Origin: Streptomyces sp. NBC_00683
Lineage (GTDB): Bacteria > Actinomycetota > Actinomycetes > Streptomycetales > Streptomycetaceae
Assembly: GCF_036226745.1 (NCBI RefSeq)
Contig: NZ_CP109013.1
Location: 6,138,001-6,202,000 of the forward strand
Direction of reading: 5' to 3'
Length of the DNA stretch: 64,000 nucleotides
In this document: in pieces, positions 8,303-16,839 of the stretch
How positions within the stretch are numbered: the first letter of the stretch is position 1
Layout: each line of letters starts with the position of its first letter
Program-made: the position numbers and the translations under genes
Notes under the pieces: model-generated
Database searches by the model: none
Told to the model about the DNA's origin: nothing
Seen by the model: only the letters and a program-made list of their open reading frames with translations

Positions 8303-8752
8303 GTGGAAGAGACCCCCGCGGCCCCCGCGCACCTGACCGCGAAGCCGAGCTGGCTGCTCACCCAGGTGGCAGTGCATGCCCACCGGTTGGCGTCCGAGGG
8401 TTTCGGCGAGGTGGGCGCGCGCGGGTACCACTACCGGATCCTGGCGGCGCTGGAGGAGTTCGGGGTGGCCAGCCAGGCCGAACTCGGCCGTCGGTGCAGC
8501 ATGGACCGCAGTGACGTCGTGGCGGCGATCAACGAACTGGCCGAGCAGGGCTGCGTCGAGCGGACCCCGGATCCGGACGACCGGAGGCGGAACAGGGTGA
8601 CCCTCACCGCGGCGGGTCGTCAGCAGCTGCGACGCATGGACCGAGCCCTCGACAGGGTGCAGGACGACCTGCTGGAGCCGCTTTCGGCCGAGGACAGGCA
8701 GACTCTGGCCCACCTGCTCACCCGGCTGCTCGCGCACCACCAACGACCCTAG
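8303..8752 (+). CDS. MarR-family transcriptional regulator
   Basis: 149 residues from the GTG at 8303, preceded by AGGGTGA; a GTG at 8294 in the same frame would overlap that ribosome site. A winged helix-turn-helix of MarR type is clear: RILAALEEFGVASQAELGRR, recognition helix with SDVVAAINELAEQGCVER and the wing DPDDRRRNRVTLTAAGRQQ with the conserved DxRxxRxxLT pattern. Flanking helices form the dimer. No Cys for redox sensing lies in the usual N-terminal place. It is expected to repress itself and the divergent SnoaL-like gene through the GTTGGC repeats and be released by a phenolic or other small ligand, which is unknown. Confidence 0.9.
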   Translation: MEETPAAPAHLTAKPSWLLTQVAVHAHRLASEGFGEVGARGYHYRILAALEEFGVASQAELGRRCSMDRSDVVAAINELAEQGCVERTPDPDDRRRNRVTLTAAGRQQLRRMDRALDRVQDDLLEPLSAEDRQTLAHLLTRLLAHHQRP

Positions 8753-8762
8753 GCCCGGGCAG

Positions 8763-8803
8763 CGGTTCCGGGCCGACGGTTCCGTACCGTCGGCCCGGAG
8801 CCG
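8763..8803. terminator. 18-bp hairpin, copy 3 of the three-copy family
   Basis: Arms 8763-8780 and 8786-8803 pair over 18 bp with a single G-T wobble. It sits between the convergent marR gene and the glucuronoyl esterase gene, with the same core as the hairpins at 1814 and 5446. Confidence 0.8.
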
Positions 8804-8805
8804 TC

Positions 8806-10425
8806 TCAGGCGCAGGTGAGGTTGCCGGGTGGGGTGGTGGGGCTGCCGGTGGCGGTGAAGCCGAACGTGGTCGTGCCGTCGGGGGCCGTGGCGCCCGCCC
8901 ACGGGGCGTTCCGTACCGTGATGGGCCCGCTGGTTCCGGTGTTCACGCCGTTCCAGAGGTTGCTGATCGACTGGCCGGCGGCCAACGTCATCCCGACCGT
9001 CCATCCGGTCAGCGCGGTGTTGCTGCTGTTGTTCCGGATCGACACCTCGCCCTGGAAGCCGCCGGACCAGCTCTGGACGGTCCGGTAGCCGGCGGTGCAC
9101 GTGGCGTCCGAGCCGTCGTCCGGGCCGCCGCCGTCGTCCGGGTCTCCGACCCCGGTCAGGACCGGGGTCTGCCAGTCCTTCCAGGCCGACAGATCACCGG
9201 ACTTGCGCGGCGAGACCCTGAACACGCCCGGTGCGGTACCCGTGTTCAGCAGGAACTTGCTGATGCTCTGCTGGAGCGGTCCCTTCCACTCGGACCTGGC
9301 CGCGCAGTGGGTGCCGTCCTGCACGTCCGACCAGTAGCTGATGTTGGACCCTGCGCCGAGGGCCTTGTAGACCTCCGCCCCGCCCAGGGCCGCCACGCTG
9401 CCCGACCTGGCGCTCAGCCAGTCGACGTGCGGGTTCTCCATGAGGAACAGGCCTCGCGGTGCGACCATGCCCACGATCTCGTGGGTGTCCACCGGCAGGG
9501 TGGCCGGGTTGCCGGTGAAGGAGCCGAACGCGTCGCCCAGCCACGGCTGCTCCGAGTAGGCGCTGCTCAGAGGCTGTCCGCCGCTCTCCCCGGGAATCCC
9601 GCGGAAGACCGGGGCGCCACCGGAACCCGACTCGATCGGCATGGTCAGATCGATGCGCTGGTCGAACGCGCCGGCGACGAAGGCGCCCTTGCCGAACCGC
9701 GAGCAGCCCGTGACGCCGGTCGCGTCGGCCTTGAGCAGGCTGCCGCCCGACTGCTCGATGACGTCGATGATGCGGCTCACGCCCCAGGACCAGGCCATCA
9801 GCAGCCCTGTGCCGCTCGACGATCCGTAGACGCTGTAGAACGCGCCCTGTTTGTTGTTCCGCGGCGTTCCTTCACGCCCCACCGTGTACGGGTCGAAATT
9901 GACGACCGCCGCACCCGAGGCCTTGATGGTGGCCGTGTCCGCACCCAGCCCGCCCAGGACGACGACGGCCGGGAAGGGGCCGGAACCGCTCGGCAGTTCG
10001 ACCTTCGCCGTGAAGCCCGCGCTCTTGCCCTGGTCGGTCACGTTCACCGTGATGCCGGTCGACGAGACCGTTCCCGTGACACCGGCCGGCTTGGCCGGCT
10101 TCTGGCCGTAGACCGACCTCTCCGCCTGCTCCCTGATCTCCGCGCGGCGGCAACGCCATTCGGACGTGGTGGAGATGCGCGTCCCGTCCAGCTTCCTGAA
10201 GGGGTCGGGGAGCTTCGGGTCGGCCGGCGAAGCACCGGGGTCGGGTACGGCGCAGTCGGCCCCGTCGTCCTCGACAGCGGGACCGGCCTGGACCGCGGCG
10301 GCCTGCCTGTCCGTGGCGCTCGCCTGCGGGGTGAGGGAAGCGGTCGCCAGGCTCGCGACCGTCACCAGCGCGGCTGTGGCTGCCAGCGCCCTCGATCTGT
10401 ACCGGTACCGAAGGGAAAAGCGCAT
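8806..10425 (-). CDS. Secreted 4-O-methyl-glucuronoyl methylesterase (CE15) with CBM2
   Basis: 539 residues from ATG 10425 with a good GGAGG site; upstream in-frame codons are non-coding leader. Signal peptide of about 40 residues ending near QASA. The CE15 alpha/beta-hydrolase follows: nucleophile elbow GCSRFGKGAF (the Ser attacks the ester), acid motif PIESGSGG, an SEQPWLGDAF loop and the catalytic His in DGTHCA. A Gly/Asp linker leads to a C-terminal CBM2 (about 435-539; GYRTVQSWSGGFQGEV...LTGWTV). CE15 enzymes cleave the ester between lignin alcohols and glucuronic acid on xylan, and CBM2 binds cellulose or xylan, so this is an extracellular plant cell wall enzyme. A CebR/CelR-like box lies upstream. 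Confidence 0.9.
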   Translation of the reverse strand: MRFSLRYRYRSRALAATAALVTVASLATASLTPQASATDRQAAAVQAGPAVEDDGADCAVPDPGASPADPKLPDPFRKLDGTRISTTSEWRCRRAEIREQAERSVYGQKPAKPAGVTGTVSSTGITVNVTDQGKSAGFTAKVELPSGSGPFPAVVVLGGLGADTATIKASGAAVVNFDPYTVGREGTPRNNKQGAFYSVYGSSSGTGLLMAWSWGVSRIIDVIEQSGGSLLKADATGVTGCSRFGKGAFVAGAFDQRIDLTMPIESGSGGAPVFRGIPGESGGQPLSSAYSEQPWLGDAFGSFTGNPATLPVDTHEIVGMVAPRGLFLMENPHVDWLSARSGSVAALGGAEVYKALGAGSNISYWSDVQDGTHCAARSEWKGPLQQSISKFLLNTGTAPGVFRVSPRKSGDLSAWKDWQTPVLTGVGDPDDGGGPDDGSDATCTAGYRTVQSWSGGFQGEVSIRNNSSNTALTGWTVGMTLAAGQSISNLWNGVNTGTSGPITVRNAPWAGATAPDGTTTFGFTATGSPTTPPGNLTCA

Positions 10426-10847
10426 GGGGGACCTCCAGATGGCGGGTGCGGGGTGTGGATCCGGCCTGGCGGGGGACCGCCGTGAGTGCGGTGACCGGGA
10501 ATACGGCGTGAGGACTCCCGGTGCCGGGCGGGCCGGCCGGATACAGGCAGTGGGTGTGGGAGCGCTCCCGAGCTTAGGGAGGGGGGCAGGGCGTGACAAC
10601 GGGTGGACATGGGGCACCTGAGGTTGGCCGTTCTCGAACGCCCCTGGGCGCGTACCGCGTTCGCCAAAGCGGAATGTAAGGGTGAAAGGCGGTCATGTGA
10701 GCCGCTGTCAGGGGCTCGTGGCAACAGGAGCTTTCGGCCACTTTCGTAATCACGAGCGAAACATTCGGAGAGGGTTCGCCAAGCCGGGTGATCGTTCCGT
10801 TACCCCGCGGAGGGCAACCGCTCGGGCGGTTTCACGGTCGAACCGAT
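10426..10847. other. Divergent intergenic region with CebR-type box
   Basis: 422 bp between the esterase gene and the lipoprotein gene. The only clear element is the palindrome at 10557-10570. Between 10620 and 10840 I see no hairpin, repeat or conserved promoter that I can support. Confidence 0.6.
10557..10570. promoter_or_regulatory. CebR/CelR operator (cellobiose-responsive)
   Basis: TGGGAGCGCTCCCG matches 13 of 14 positions of the known CelR/CebR operator TGGGAGCGCTCCCA of Thermobifida and Streptomyces, a LacI-family site released by cello-oligosaccharides. It lies 132 bp upstream of the glucuronoyl esterase start, which places this enzyme in the cellulose/hemicellulose regulon. Confidence 0.8.
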
Positions 10848-12053
10848 GTGATCAGAAGACCTCTCCTTCCGCTGTGCGCCGCCGCCCTCTCGGCAACTCT
10901 GCTGTTGACCGCCTGTGCCGGTGGCTCCGCGGACGACAAGCCCGCCCACCCGGTATTCGGCGCGCCGGTCGAGCAGCAGCCCCGCCAGGCGCTGTTGGCG
11001 ACCCAGGCAGCGCGTACCGCGAGCTTCACCCAGACCCTCACCTTCAGCTCTCCGTCGGGTGACACGGTGCAGAAGGCCTCGGGGCGGCTCGACTTCGCGG
11101 GCGGCCGGGCCGTCGGCTCGATCGACTGGGCTCTCGCGGAGGACCTGCCGGACGAGGCCAAGGACGCGCTGCTGGGCGTCCGGCTGGGGGAGGGCCGATC
11201 TCCCGCGCGTACCCGGGTGGCGGTCGAGCCGGACACCATCCGGCTGAGTGCGGGCGAGGCCGGCTACTGGCTGCGCTACGAAGGGCCCTCGGAGGCGTTC
11301 GGCACCGGCGCCGCGATCGATGCCCTGCGGGGAGCCGAGTCCGCGTTCGGCGGCACGCTCCTGGAGATCCTGAGCGGAGCCCAGGAGGTCAAGGATTCGC
11401 CGGCGGCCAAGAAGGGCGGCCGCACCTACCTGGCCAAGCTCACCGCGTTCAACGCCCTGCGCCTGTTCCCCAAGGACCTGGGTTCCGAACTCACCGCTGA
11501 CATCGATCCGAACGGTACGGAGACGCCCGTGTCGCTCAGCATGTCCACGGACGCCAAGGGGCGCGTCACACGGGCGGAGGCGGACTTCTCGGCCCTGCTC
11601 GGCAAGAAGGACAGCGCCCTGGACGAGGTGACCGGCCTGCGCGCCGTTCTGCAGGTGAGCGGTTTCGGGAAGTCCGTGCCGGTCATGCCGGCAGCCTCGG
11701 AGCGGACGCTCGACGCCAAGGGGGCCGTCACAACGGTCGGTGACGTGAAGAAGGGCGGTTGCGCCGATCTCACCACGGGCACCCGCACCCTCGACATGGT
11801 GGTGTCCGTCCCCTGCGCGCAGCCCCACGACGCCCGCGTCTTCGCCCACGCACGGTTCGACGCCGCGTACCCGGGCGACAAGAAGGCGAAGCGGATGGCC
11901 GGCGACGCCTGCCGGAAGGCGTACAGGTCGGCGCCCACGGCCTGGACCCGGGAGGGAACCGAGAAGGACCACTTCTGGTACACCTGGCCCGGTGAGGCCA
12001 GGTGGGGCGTGGGTGCCGATCCGGTGGTCACGTGCTACGTGGTGACGCGATGA
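10848..12053 (+). CDS. Lipoprotein with septum-formation-like C-terminal domain
   Basis: 401 residues if the GTG at 10848 is used, which puts a clean lipoprotein signal at the N-terminus (lipobox LLTAC, Cys23). A GTG 60 nt upstream is the alternative; neither has a strong ribosome site. The mature part is beta-rich (FTQTLTFSSPSGDTVQKASG...DWALAEDLP), like LppX/LprG-type lipid-carrier or DUF lipoproteins. The last 110 residues carry a two-Cys module (GCADL...SVPCAQPHDARVFAHARF...DACRKAY...CYVVT) that resembles Septum_form/DUF4190-linked domains. It is anchored on the outer face of the membrane. Function unknown. A 9-bp hairpin follows the stop. Confidence 0.7.
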   Translation: MIRRPLLPLCAAALSATLLLTACAGGSADDKPAHPVFGAPVEQQPRQALLATQAARTASFTQTLTFSSPSGDTVQKASGRLDFAGGRAVGSIDWALAEDLPDEAKDALLGVRLGEGRSPARTRVAVEPDTIRLSAGEAGYWLRYEGPSEAFGTGAAIDALRGAESAFGGTLLEILSGAQEVKDSPAAKKGGRTYLAKLTAFNALRLFPKDLGSELTADIDPNGTETPVSLSMSTDAKGRVTRAEADFSALLGKKDSALDEVTGLRAVLQVSGFGKSVPVMPAASERTLDAKGAVTTVGDVKKGGCADLTTGTRTLDMVVSVPCAQPHDARVFAHARFDAAYPGDKKAKRMAGDACRKAYRSAPTAWTREGTEKDHFWYTWPGEARWGVGADPVVTCYVVTR

Positions 12054-12106
12054 CACCCACCGCCGGCGCCTCCGTCGACGTCTTCCACCGGGCCTACGGG
12101 CACACG

Positions 12107-12128
12107 CCCGGAACCCGCCGGTTCCGGG
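12107..12128 (+). terminator. Hairpin after lipoprotein gene
   Basis: CCCGGAACC (12107-12115) pairs perfectly with GGTTCCGGG (12120-12128) around a 4-nt loop, 54 bp past the lipoprotein stop. There is no U-run, as is common in Streptomyces. Confidence 0.55.
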
Positions 12129-12207
12129 AGCAGAGCGTGTGGTGAACCGCCCGGCTCGGGTAAGGTGATCCGTCCCGAGACCGGGACCGACCCAGGAGGT
12201 GAGACCC

Positions 12208-12267
12208 ATTACCGCTTCAGCAGGCTGGGTGCTCACCACTCGCAGTCGCGTGCCCGACACGACATGA
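12208..12267 (+). CDS. Possible 19-codon leader ORF with ATT start
   Basis: A full-length Shine-Dalgarno AGGAGGTGA (12194-12202), perfectly complementary to the 16S rRNA tail, stands 5 nt before an ATT codon that opens MTASAGWVLTTRSRVPDTT and a TGA. A GTG inside the Shine-Dalgarno sequence is in the same frame. The ORF ends 45 bp before the methyltransferase gene, so it could be a leader peptide that tunes it. ATT is a rare start best known in infC, and the peptide is not IF3. Low confidence: the ribosome site could be chance or serve another function. Confidence 0.25.
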   Translation: MTASAGWVLTTRSRVPDTT

Positions 12268-12312
12268 GCGATCGCGGAGCGCCCATCGGTTTTTCCCGAA
12301 AGGCTCCTCCGC

Positions 12313-13104
12313 ATGCAGGAATTCGCTTCACCGCACTCCGTCTCGTCGATCGTCACCACGCTCCGTGCCGCCGGCTGTGTCTTCGCCGAGGACGAGACCG
12401 AACTCCTCCTCTCCACGGCCGCCGGTCCGGCGGAACTCGCGGCCATGGTCGAACGCCGCGTTGCCGGTCTGCCGCTTGAACACGTGCTCGGCTGGGCCGA
12501 GTTCTGCGGGCTGCGGGTGGCCGTGGACCCCGGGGTCTTCGTGCCCCGTCGCCGTACCGAATTCCTTGTCCGCCAGGCCGTGGCTCTCGCCGGGCGGAAG
12601 CCGGCCGTCGTCGTCGACCTCTGCTGCGGTTCCGGGGCGCTGGGTACGGCGCTGGCGGCGGCGCTGACCGACGTCGAACTGCACGCCACGGATGTCGAAC
12701 CCGCCGCCGTGCGGTGCGCGCGCCGCAATGTCGGTGAGCTCGGACAGGTCTATGAGGGCGACCTCTTCGAGCCGCTGCCCGGCTCGCTGCGCGGGCGCGT
12801 CGACGTTCTGCTCGCCAACGTGCCGTACGTGCCGACCGACGACGTCGAACTGCTGCCGCCCGAGGCGCGTATCCACGAGCCGCGCGTGGCGCTCGACGGT
12901 GGCGGGGACGGCCTCGACGTCATGCGGCGGGTTGCCGCCGCGGCGCCGGACTGGCTGGCACCCGGCGGGGCCCTCCTCGTCGAGACGAGTGAGCGCCAGG
13001 CGGCGCGTGCCGCGGAGACGGTGGGCGCCAGCGGGCTGAGCGCGCGGGTGGTCGTCTCGGAGGAGCTGTACGCCACGGTGGTGATCGGGACCCGCCCCGT
13101 GTAG
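12313..13104 (+). CDS. PrmC/HemK-related N5-glutamine methyltransferase homologue
   Basis: 263 residues from ATG 12313. An N-terminal helical domain (LRAAGCVFAEDETELLL) recognises the substrate, as in HemK/PrmC; the linker GLPLEHVLGWAEFCGLRVAVDPGVFVPR has the family's PxEHxxG and PRRRTE patterns; and the class I SAM fold has motif I VDLCCGSGALG and motif II ATDVEPAAVRCARRN. The catalytic NPPY of true PrmC is NVPY here, a feature of the actinobacterial PrmC-related family whose substrate is unknown rather than of the release-factor methylase. The true prmC should be elsewhere, near prfA. Convergent with the PPOX gene. Confidence 0.85.
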   Translation: MQEFASPHSVSSIVTTLRAAGCVFAEDETELLLSTAAGPAELAAMVERRVAGLPLEHVLGWAEFCGLRVAVDPGVFVPRRRTEFLVRQAVALAGRKPAVVVDLCCGSGALGTALAAALTDVELHATDVEPAAVRCARRNVGELGQVYEGDLFEPLPGSLRGRVDVLLANVPYVPTDDVELLPPEARIHEPRVALDGGGDGLDVMRRVAAAAPDWLAPGGALLVETSERQAARAAETVGASGLSARVVVSEELYATVVIGTRPV

Positions 13105-13177
13105 CCGTCGCCGGGGGCCGTGACCGGCGCCCGCCCCGCGCACTCCCGGTACGTCGGGGCGGGGCGCCGGGCGGGAG

Positions 13178-13699
13178 TCAGGCGAAGCGCCAGCGGGTCT
13201 GGCCGTACGGGTCGCCCTTGGCGAAGCCGAAGGCCGTGCGGGGGGCCACCGCGAAGACCTCCGCACGGCCGCCGGCGCCGTTGGAGAACATGCCGTCGGT
13301 GACACCGAAGTGCCAGTCGCTGCCGTACTTCGTCTCCCAGGCCTCGGCCAGCGCGATCAGGCGCTTCTCGTCCGTCACCCGGGCGGCCCGGCCCTCGACC
13401 ACCACGTCGAAGCCCTCGTCGAGCGTGTTGGCGCCGGTGGTCAGGACCACCTCCGGGTTGGCGGCCAGATTCTGTGCCTTGCGCTCCGTTGCGCCCGTGC
13501 AGAAGTGCAGGGCGCCGTCCGACCAGACCCCGATCAGCGGGGTGACGTGAGGGCGGCCGTCCGGGCGGACCGTCGAGAGCCAGTACAGCTCGGCGTCCGT
13601 CAGGAGGGCGACCGCTTCGGGCCATGGGCGGGCGGTGGCGTTCTCGCCGCTGTACCGGGAGTCCAGGGCGGTGTCCGGGGTGGCGTTCTCGTCCGGCAT
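13178..13699 (-). CDS. Pyridoxamine 5'-phosphate oxidase-fold (flavin/F420-type) protein
   Basis: 173 residues from ATG 13699 with AGGAGG at good spacing. The split-barrel PPOX pattern is clear: LTDAELYWLSTVRPDGRPHVTPLIGVWSDGALHFCTG, then NLAANPEVVLTTGAN and VVEGRAARVTDEKRL. These dimeric proteins bind FMN or F420 and act as reductases or oxidases on varied substrates; a general-stress or F420-dependent role is usual in actinomycetes, but the cofactor cannot be told from sequence. The tail (GFAKGDPYGQTRWRF) is the standard end of this subfamily. It is divergent from glnE, with 144 bp between starts, and convergent with the methyltransferase gene. Confidence 0.8.
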   Translation of the reverse strand: MPDENATPDTALDSRYSGENATARPWPEAVALLTDAELYWLSTVRPDGRPHVTPLIGVWSDGALHFCTGATERKAQNLAANPEVVLTTGANTLDEGFDVVVEGRAARVTDEKRLIALAEAWETKYGSDWHFGVTDGMFSNGAGGRAEVFAVAPRTAFGFAKGDPYGQTRWRFA

Positions 13700-13843
13700 G
13701 ACGGGCCTCCTGAGAGCCTTCGGCGTGATCGTTCCGTTCATCGTGCCTGCGAAGTACGGACTCCGCTCCCACTCCGAATTCATCGGTGCACAGCTAGGCT
13801 CGGAGAGCGGACACGTGTGGGTCCGCGGGCAGGAGAACACGGG

Positions 13844-16837
13844 ATGACGACGGTGCCTGGGCGCAGGAGCAGCAACTTCACCCGACTGCTGCGGCACGGT
13901 TTTACCGATCCGTCCGCAGCCGAACGGCTCCTCGAACTGCCCGAGCTCTCCTCCGTACGGTCCGATCCCGTCCTCTTCGACGCGCTCGGTGCCACGGCCG
14001 ACCCGGATCTTGCCCTGCACAGCCTCGTCCGGCTCGTCGAGGCGGAGGAGGCAGACGAACGGCAGGTCCTGCTGGACACCCTCGTCACCGCCAAGCCGCT
14101 GCGGGACCGGCTCCTCGGCGTTCTCGGCGCCTCCGAGGCCCTCGGGGACCACCTGGCGCGGTACCCCCGCGACTGGCAGGTGCTCGTCACGTACGAGGCC
14201 ACCGATCTGCACCCCGGCGTCGCCGAATTCGAACGCATGCTCGCCGATGCCGTCGACCCGGACTCCCTGCGGGTCGCCTACCGCCGTTCCCTGCTGTCGA
14301 TTGCGGCCCGCGACGTGTGCGGCACCACCGACCTCGCCCAGGTCGCCGCCGAGCTGGCCGACCTGGCGACGGCCACCTTGCGCGCCGCGCTCGCCATCGC
14401 CCGTACCGCCGCCCCCGCCGACGCCGCCCGGTGCCGGCTCGCCGTCATCGCGATGGGCAAGTGCGGCGGGCACGAACTGAACTACGTCTCCGACGTCGAT
14501 GTGATCTTCGTGGGGGAGCCGGTGGACGGGGAGGAGGAGAACGGGTCCATGCAGGCCGCCACCCGCCTCGCCGCCCACATGATGCGGATCTGCGCCGACA
14601 CCACCGTCGAAGGCACCATCTGGCCGGTCGACGCCAATCTCCGCCCCGAGGGCCGCAACGGGCCGCTGGTGCGGACCCTGAGCTCGCACCTCGCCTACTA
14701 CCAGCGCTGGGCCAAGACCTGGGAGTTCCAGGCCCTGCTGAAGGCCCGGCCGGTCGCCGGTGACCCCGCGCTCGGCGCGGAGTACGTCGAGGCCGTGTCG
14801 CCGCTGGTGTGGCAGGCCGCCGACCGGGAGAACTTCGTCGGCGACGTACAGAAGATGCGCCGCCGCGTCGTCGACAACATCCCCGTCGACCGCGTCGACC
14901 GCGAGCTCAAGCTCGGGCCCGGCGGGCTGCGGGACGTCGAGTTCGCCGTACAGCTGCTCCAGCTGGTCCACGGGCGCAGCGACGCCACCCTGCACGCCGG
15001 CTCCACCCTGGCCGCCCTGCGGGCGCTCGCCGACGGCGGATACGTGGGGCGGGCGGACGCGGCGCAGCTGGACGAGGCGTACCGCTTCCTGCGCGCCATG
15101 GAACACCGCATCCAGCTCTACCGGCTGCGCCGCACGCATCTGGTCCCCGAGGACGAATCGGACCTGCGGCGGCTCGGGCGCTCCCTCGGGCTGCGTACGG
15201 ACCCCGTCGCCGAGCTCAACAAGGCGTGGCGGCGGCACGCCTCGGTGGTGCGGCGCCTGCACGAGAAGATCTTCTACCGGCCGCTGCTGGACGCCGTCGC
15301 CCAGCTGGCGCCCGGCGAGACCAGGCTCAGCGCGAAGGCCGCCATCGTCCGGCTGGAAGCCCTCGGGTACGCCGATCCGGCGGCTGCGCTGCGGCATCTG
15401 GAGACCCTGTCGTCCGGGGTGTCCCGCAAGGCCGCCATCCAGCGCACGCTGCTGCCGGTCCTGCTCGGCTGGTTCGCGGACTCCGCAGATCCGGACGCGG
15501 GGCTCCTCGGCTTCCGGCAGGTGTCCGACGCGCTCGGCAAGACCCCCTGGTACCTGCGGCTCCTGCGGGACGAAGGCGCCGCGGCGGAGAACCTCGCCCG
15601 GGTCCTGTCGGCCGGCCGCCTCGCCCCCGACCTGCTGATGCGGGCCCCGGAGGCCGTCGCCATCCTCGGCGACCCGGAGGGGCTGAAGCCGCGTACCCGG
15701 GACCACCTGGAACAGGAGGTGCTCGCCGCGGTGGGCCGAGCTGAGGGCGCCGAGGCGGCGGTCGCGGTGGCGCGCGGGGTGCGGCGGCGGGAGCTCTTCC
15801 GCACGACGGCCGCCGACCTCATCGGCTCGTACGGCACCGAGGAGAACCCCGCGGAACAGGATCCGGGCGCGCTCGTCGACCGGGTCGGACCCGCGGTCAC
15901 CGATCTGAACGCCGCCACGATCTCGGGGGCCCTGCGTGCCGCCGTACGCGAGCAGTGGGGCGACACGCTGCCGACCCGGTTCGCCGTCATCGGCATGGGC
16001 CGCTTCGGCGGGCACGAGCTGAGCTACGGCTCCGACGCGGACGTCCTGTTCGTGCACGCCCCGCGGGAGGGCGTGAGCGACGAGGAGGCCGCCCGGGCCG
16101 CGAACACCGTCATCACGGAGATGCGCAGGCTGCTGCAGCTGCCGACCGCCGACCCGCCGCTGATCATCGACGCCGACCTGCGCCCCGAGGGCAAGAGCGG
16201 ACCGCTGGTCCGCACGCTGAAGTCGTACGAGGTCTACTACCGCCGCTGGGCGCTGGTCTGGGAGAGCCAGGCACTGCTGCGCGCCGAGCCCATGGCGGGG
16301 GACGAGGACCTGGGGCGCGCGTTCATCGAGCTGGTCGATCCGTTGCGCTACCCCGCGGAAGGGCTGGGCGAGGACGCCGTCCGGGGGATCCGGAAGCTCA
16401 AGGCGCGCATGGAGTCCGAACGGATACCGCGGGGCGCAGACCCGACGCTCCACATGAAGCTGGGCCGTGGTGGGCTGAGTGACGTCGAGTGGACGGTGCA
16501 GCTGCTGCAGATGCAGCACGGCTGGGCGGAGCCGGGACTGCGGACGACGCGCACGCGCGAGGCGCTGGCCGCGGCGTGTGCGGCGGAGCTGATCCCGGTG
16601 GAGGAGGCGCAGACGCTGGACGAGGCGTGGGTCCTGGCCACACGGGTGCGCAACGCGGTGATGCTGGTACGGGGGCGGCCGGGCGACACGTTCCCCTCGA
16701 ACCCGCGGGAGCTGACGGCGGTGGGGCGGTACCTGGGGTACGAGCCGGGGCACGTCGGGGACATGCTGGAGGACTACCGGCGGATCACACGGCGGGCGCG
16801 GGCGGTGGTGGAGGAGCGGTTCTACGGGGCGGGGTGA
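13844..16837 (+). CDS. glnE: Bifunctional glutamine synthetase adenylyltransferase/adenylyl-removing enzyme
   Basis: 997 residues, normal for actinobacterial GlnE, from ATG 13844 preceded by AGGAG; the open frame runs further upstream without a better start. Both nucleotidyltransferase domains keep their metal-binding core: GGHELNYVSDVD at about residues 208-219 (N-terminal, deadenylylating half) and GGHELSYGSDAD at about 722-733 (C-terminal, adenylylating half), each followed by the DANLRPEGRNG / DADLRPEGKSG motif. A helical PII-binding linker lies between them. It attaches AMP to a Tyr of GSI (the YELAPEE site of glnA in this window) in response to nitrogen status. The gene stands alone, convergent with the PAP2 gene. 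Confidence 0.97.
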   Translation: MTTVPGRRSSNFTRLLRHGFTDPSAAERLLELPELSSVRSDPVLFDALGATADPDLALHSLVRLVEAEEADERQVLLDTLVTAKPLRDRLLGVLGASEALGDHLARYPRDWQVLVTYEATDLHPGVAEFERMLADAVDPDSLRVAYRRSLLSIAARDVCGTTDLAQVAAELADLATATLRAALAIARTAAPADAARCRLAVIAMGKCGGHELNYVSDVDVIFVGEPVDGEEENGSMQAATRLAAHMMRICADTTVEGTIWPVDANLRPEGRNGPLVRTLSSHLAYYQRWAKTWEFQALLKARPVAGDPALGAEYVEAVSPLVWQAADRENFVGDVQKMRRRVVDNIPVDRVDRELKLGPGGLRDVEFAVQLLQLVHGRSDATLHAGSTLAALRALADGGYVGRADAAQLDEAYRFLRAMEHRIQLYRLRRTHLVPEDESDLRRLGRSLGLRTDPVAELNKAWRRHASVVRRLHEKIFYRPLLDAVAQLAPGETRLSAKAAIVRLEALGYADPAAALRHLETLSSGVSRKAAIQRTLLPVLLGWFADSADPDAGLLGFRQVSDALGKTPWYLRLLRDEGAAAENLARVLSAGRLAPDLLMRAPEAVAILGDPEGLKPRTRDHLEQEVLAAVGRAEGAEAAVAVARGVRRRELFRTTAADLIGSYGTEENPAEQDPGALVDRVGPAVTDLNAATISGALRAAVREQWGDTLPTRFAVIGMGRFGGHELSYGSDADVLFVHAPREGVSDEEAARAANTVITEMRRLLQLPTADPPLIIDADLRPEGKSGPLVRTLKSYEVYYRRWALVWESQALLRAEPMAGDEDLGRAFIELVDPLRYPAEGLGEDAVRGIRKLKARMESERIPRGADPTLHMKLGRGGLSDVEWTVQLLQMQHGWAEPGLRTTRTREALAAACAAELIPVEEAQTLDEAWVLATRVRNAVMLVRGRPGDTFPSNPRELTAVGRYLGYEPGHVGDMLEDYRRITRRARAVVEERFYGAG

Positions 16838-16839
16838 GG

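Noticed and set aside
12208..12267. infC (IF3) start because of the ATT codon
   Set aside because: The peptide has no IF3 sequence and stops after 19 codons; infC belongs with rpmI-rplT, which are not here.
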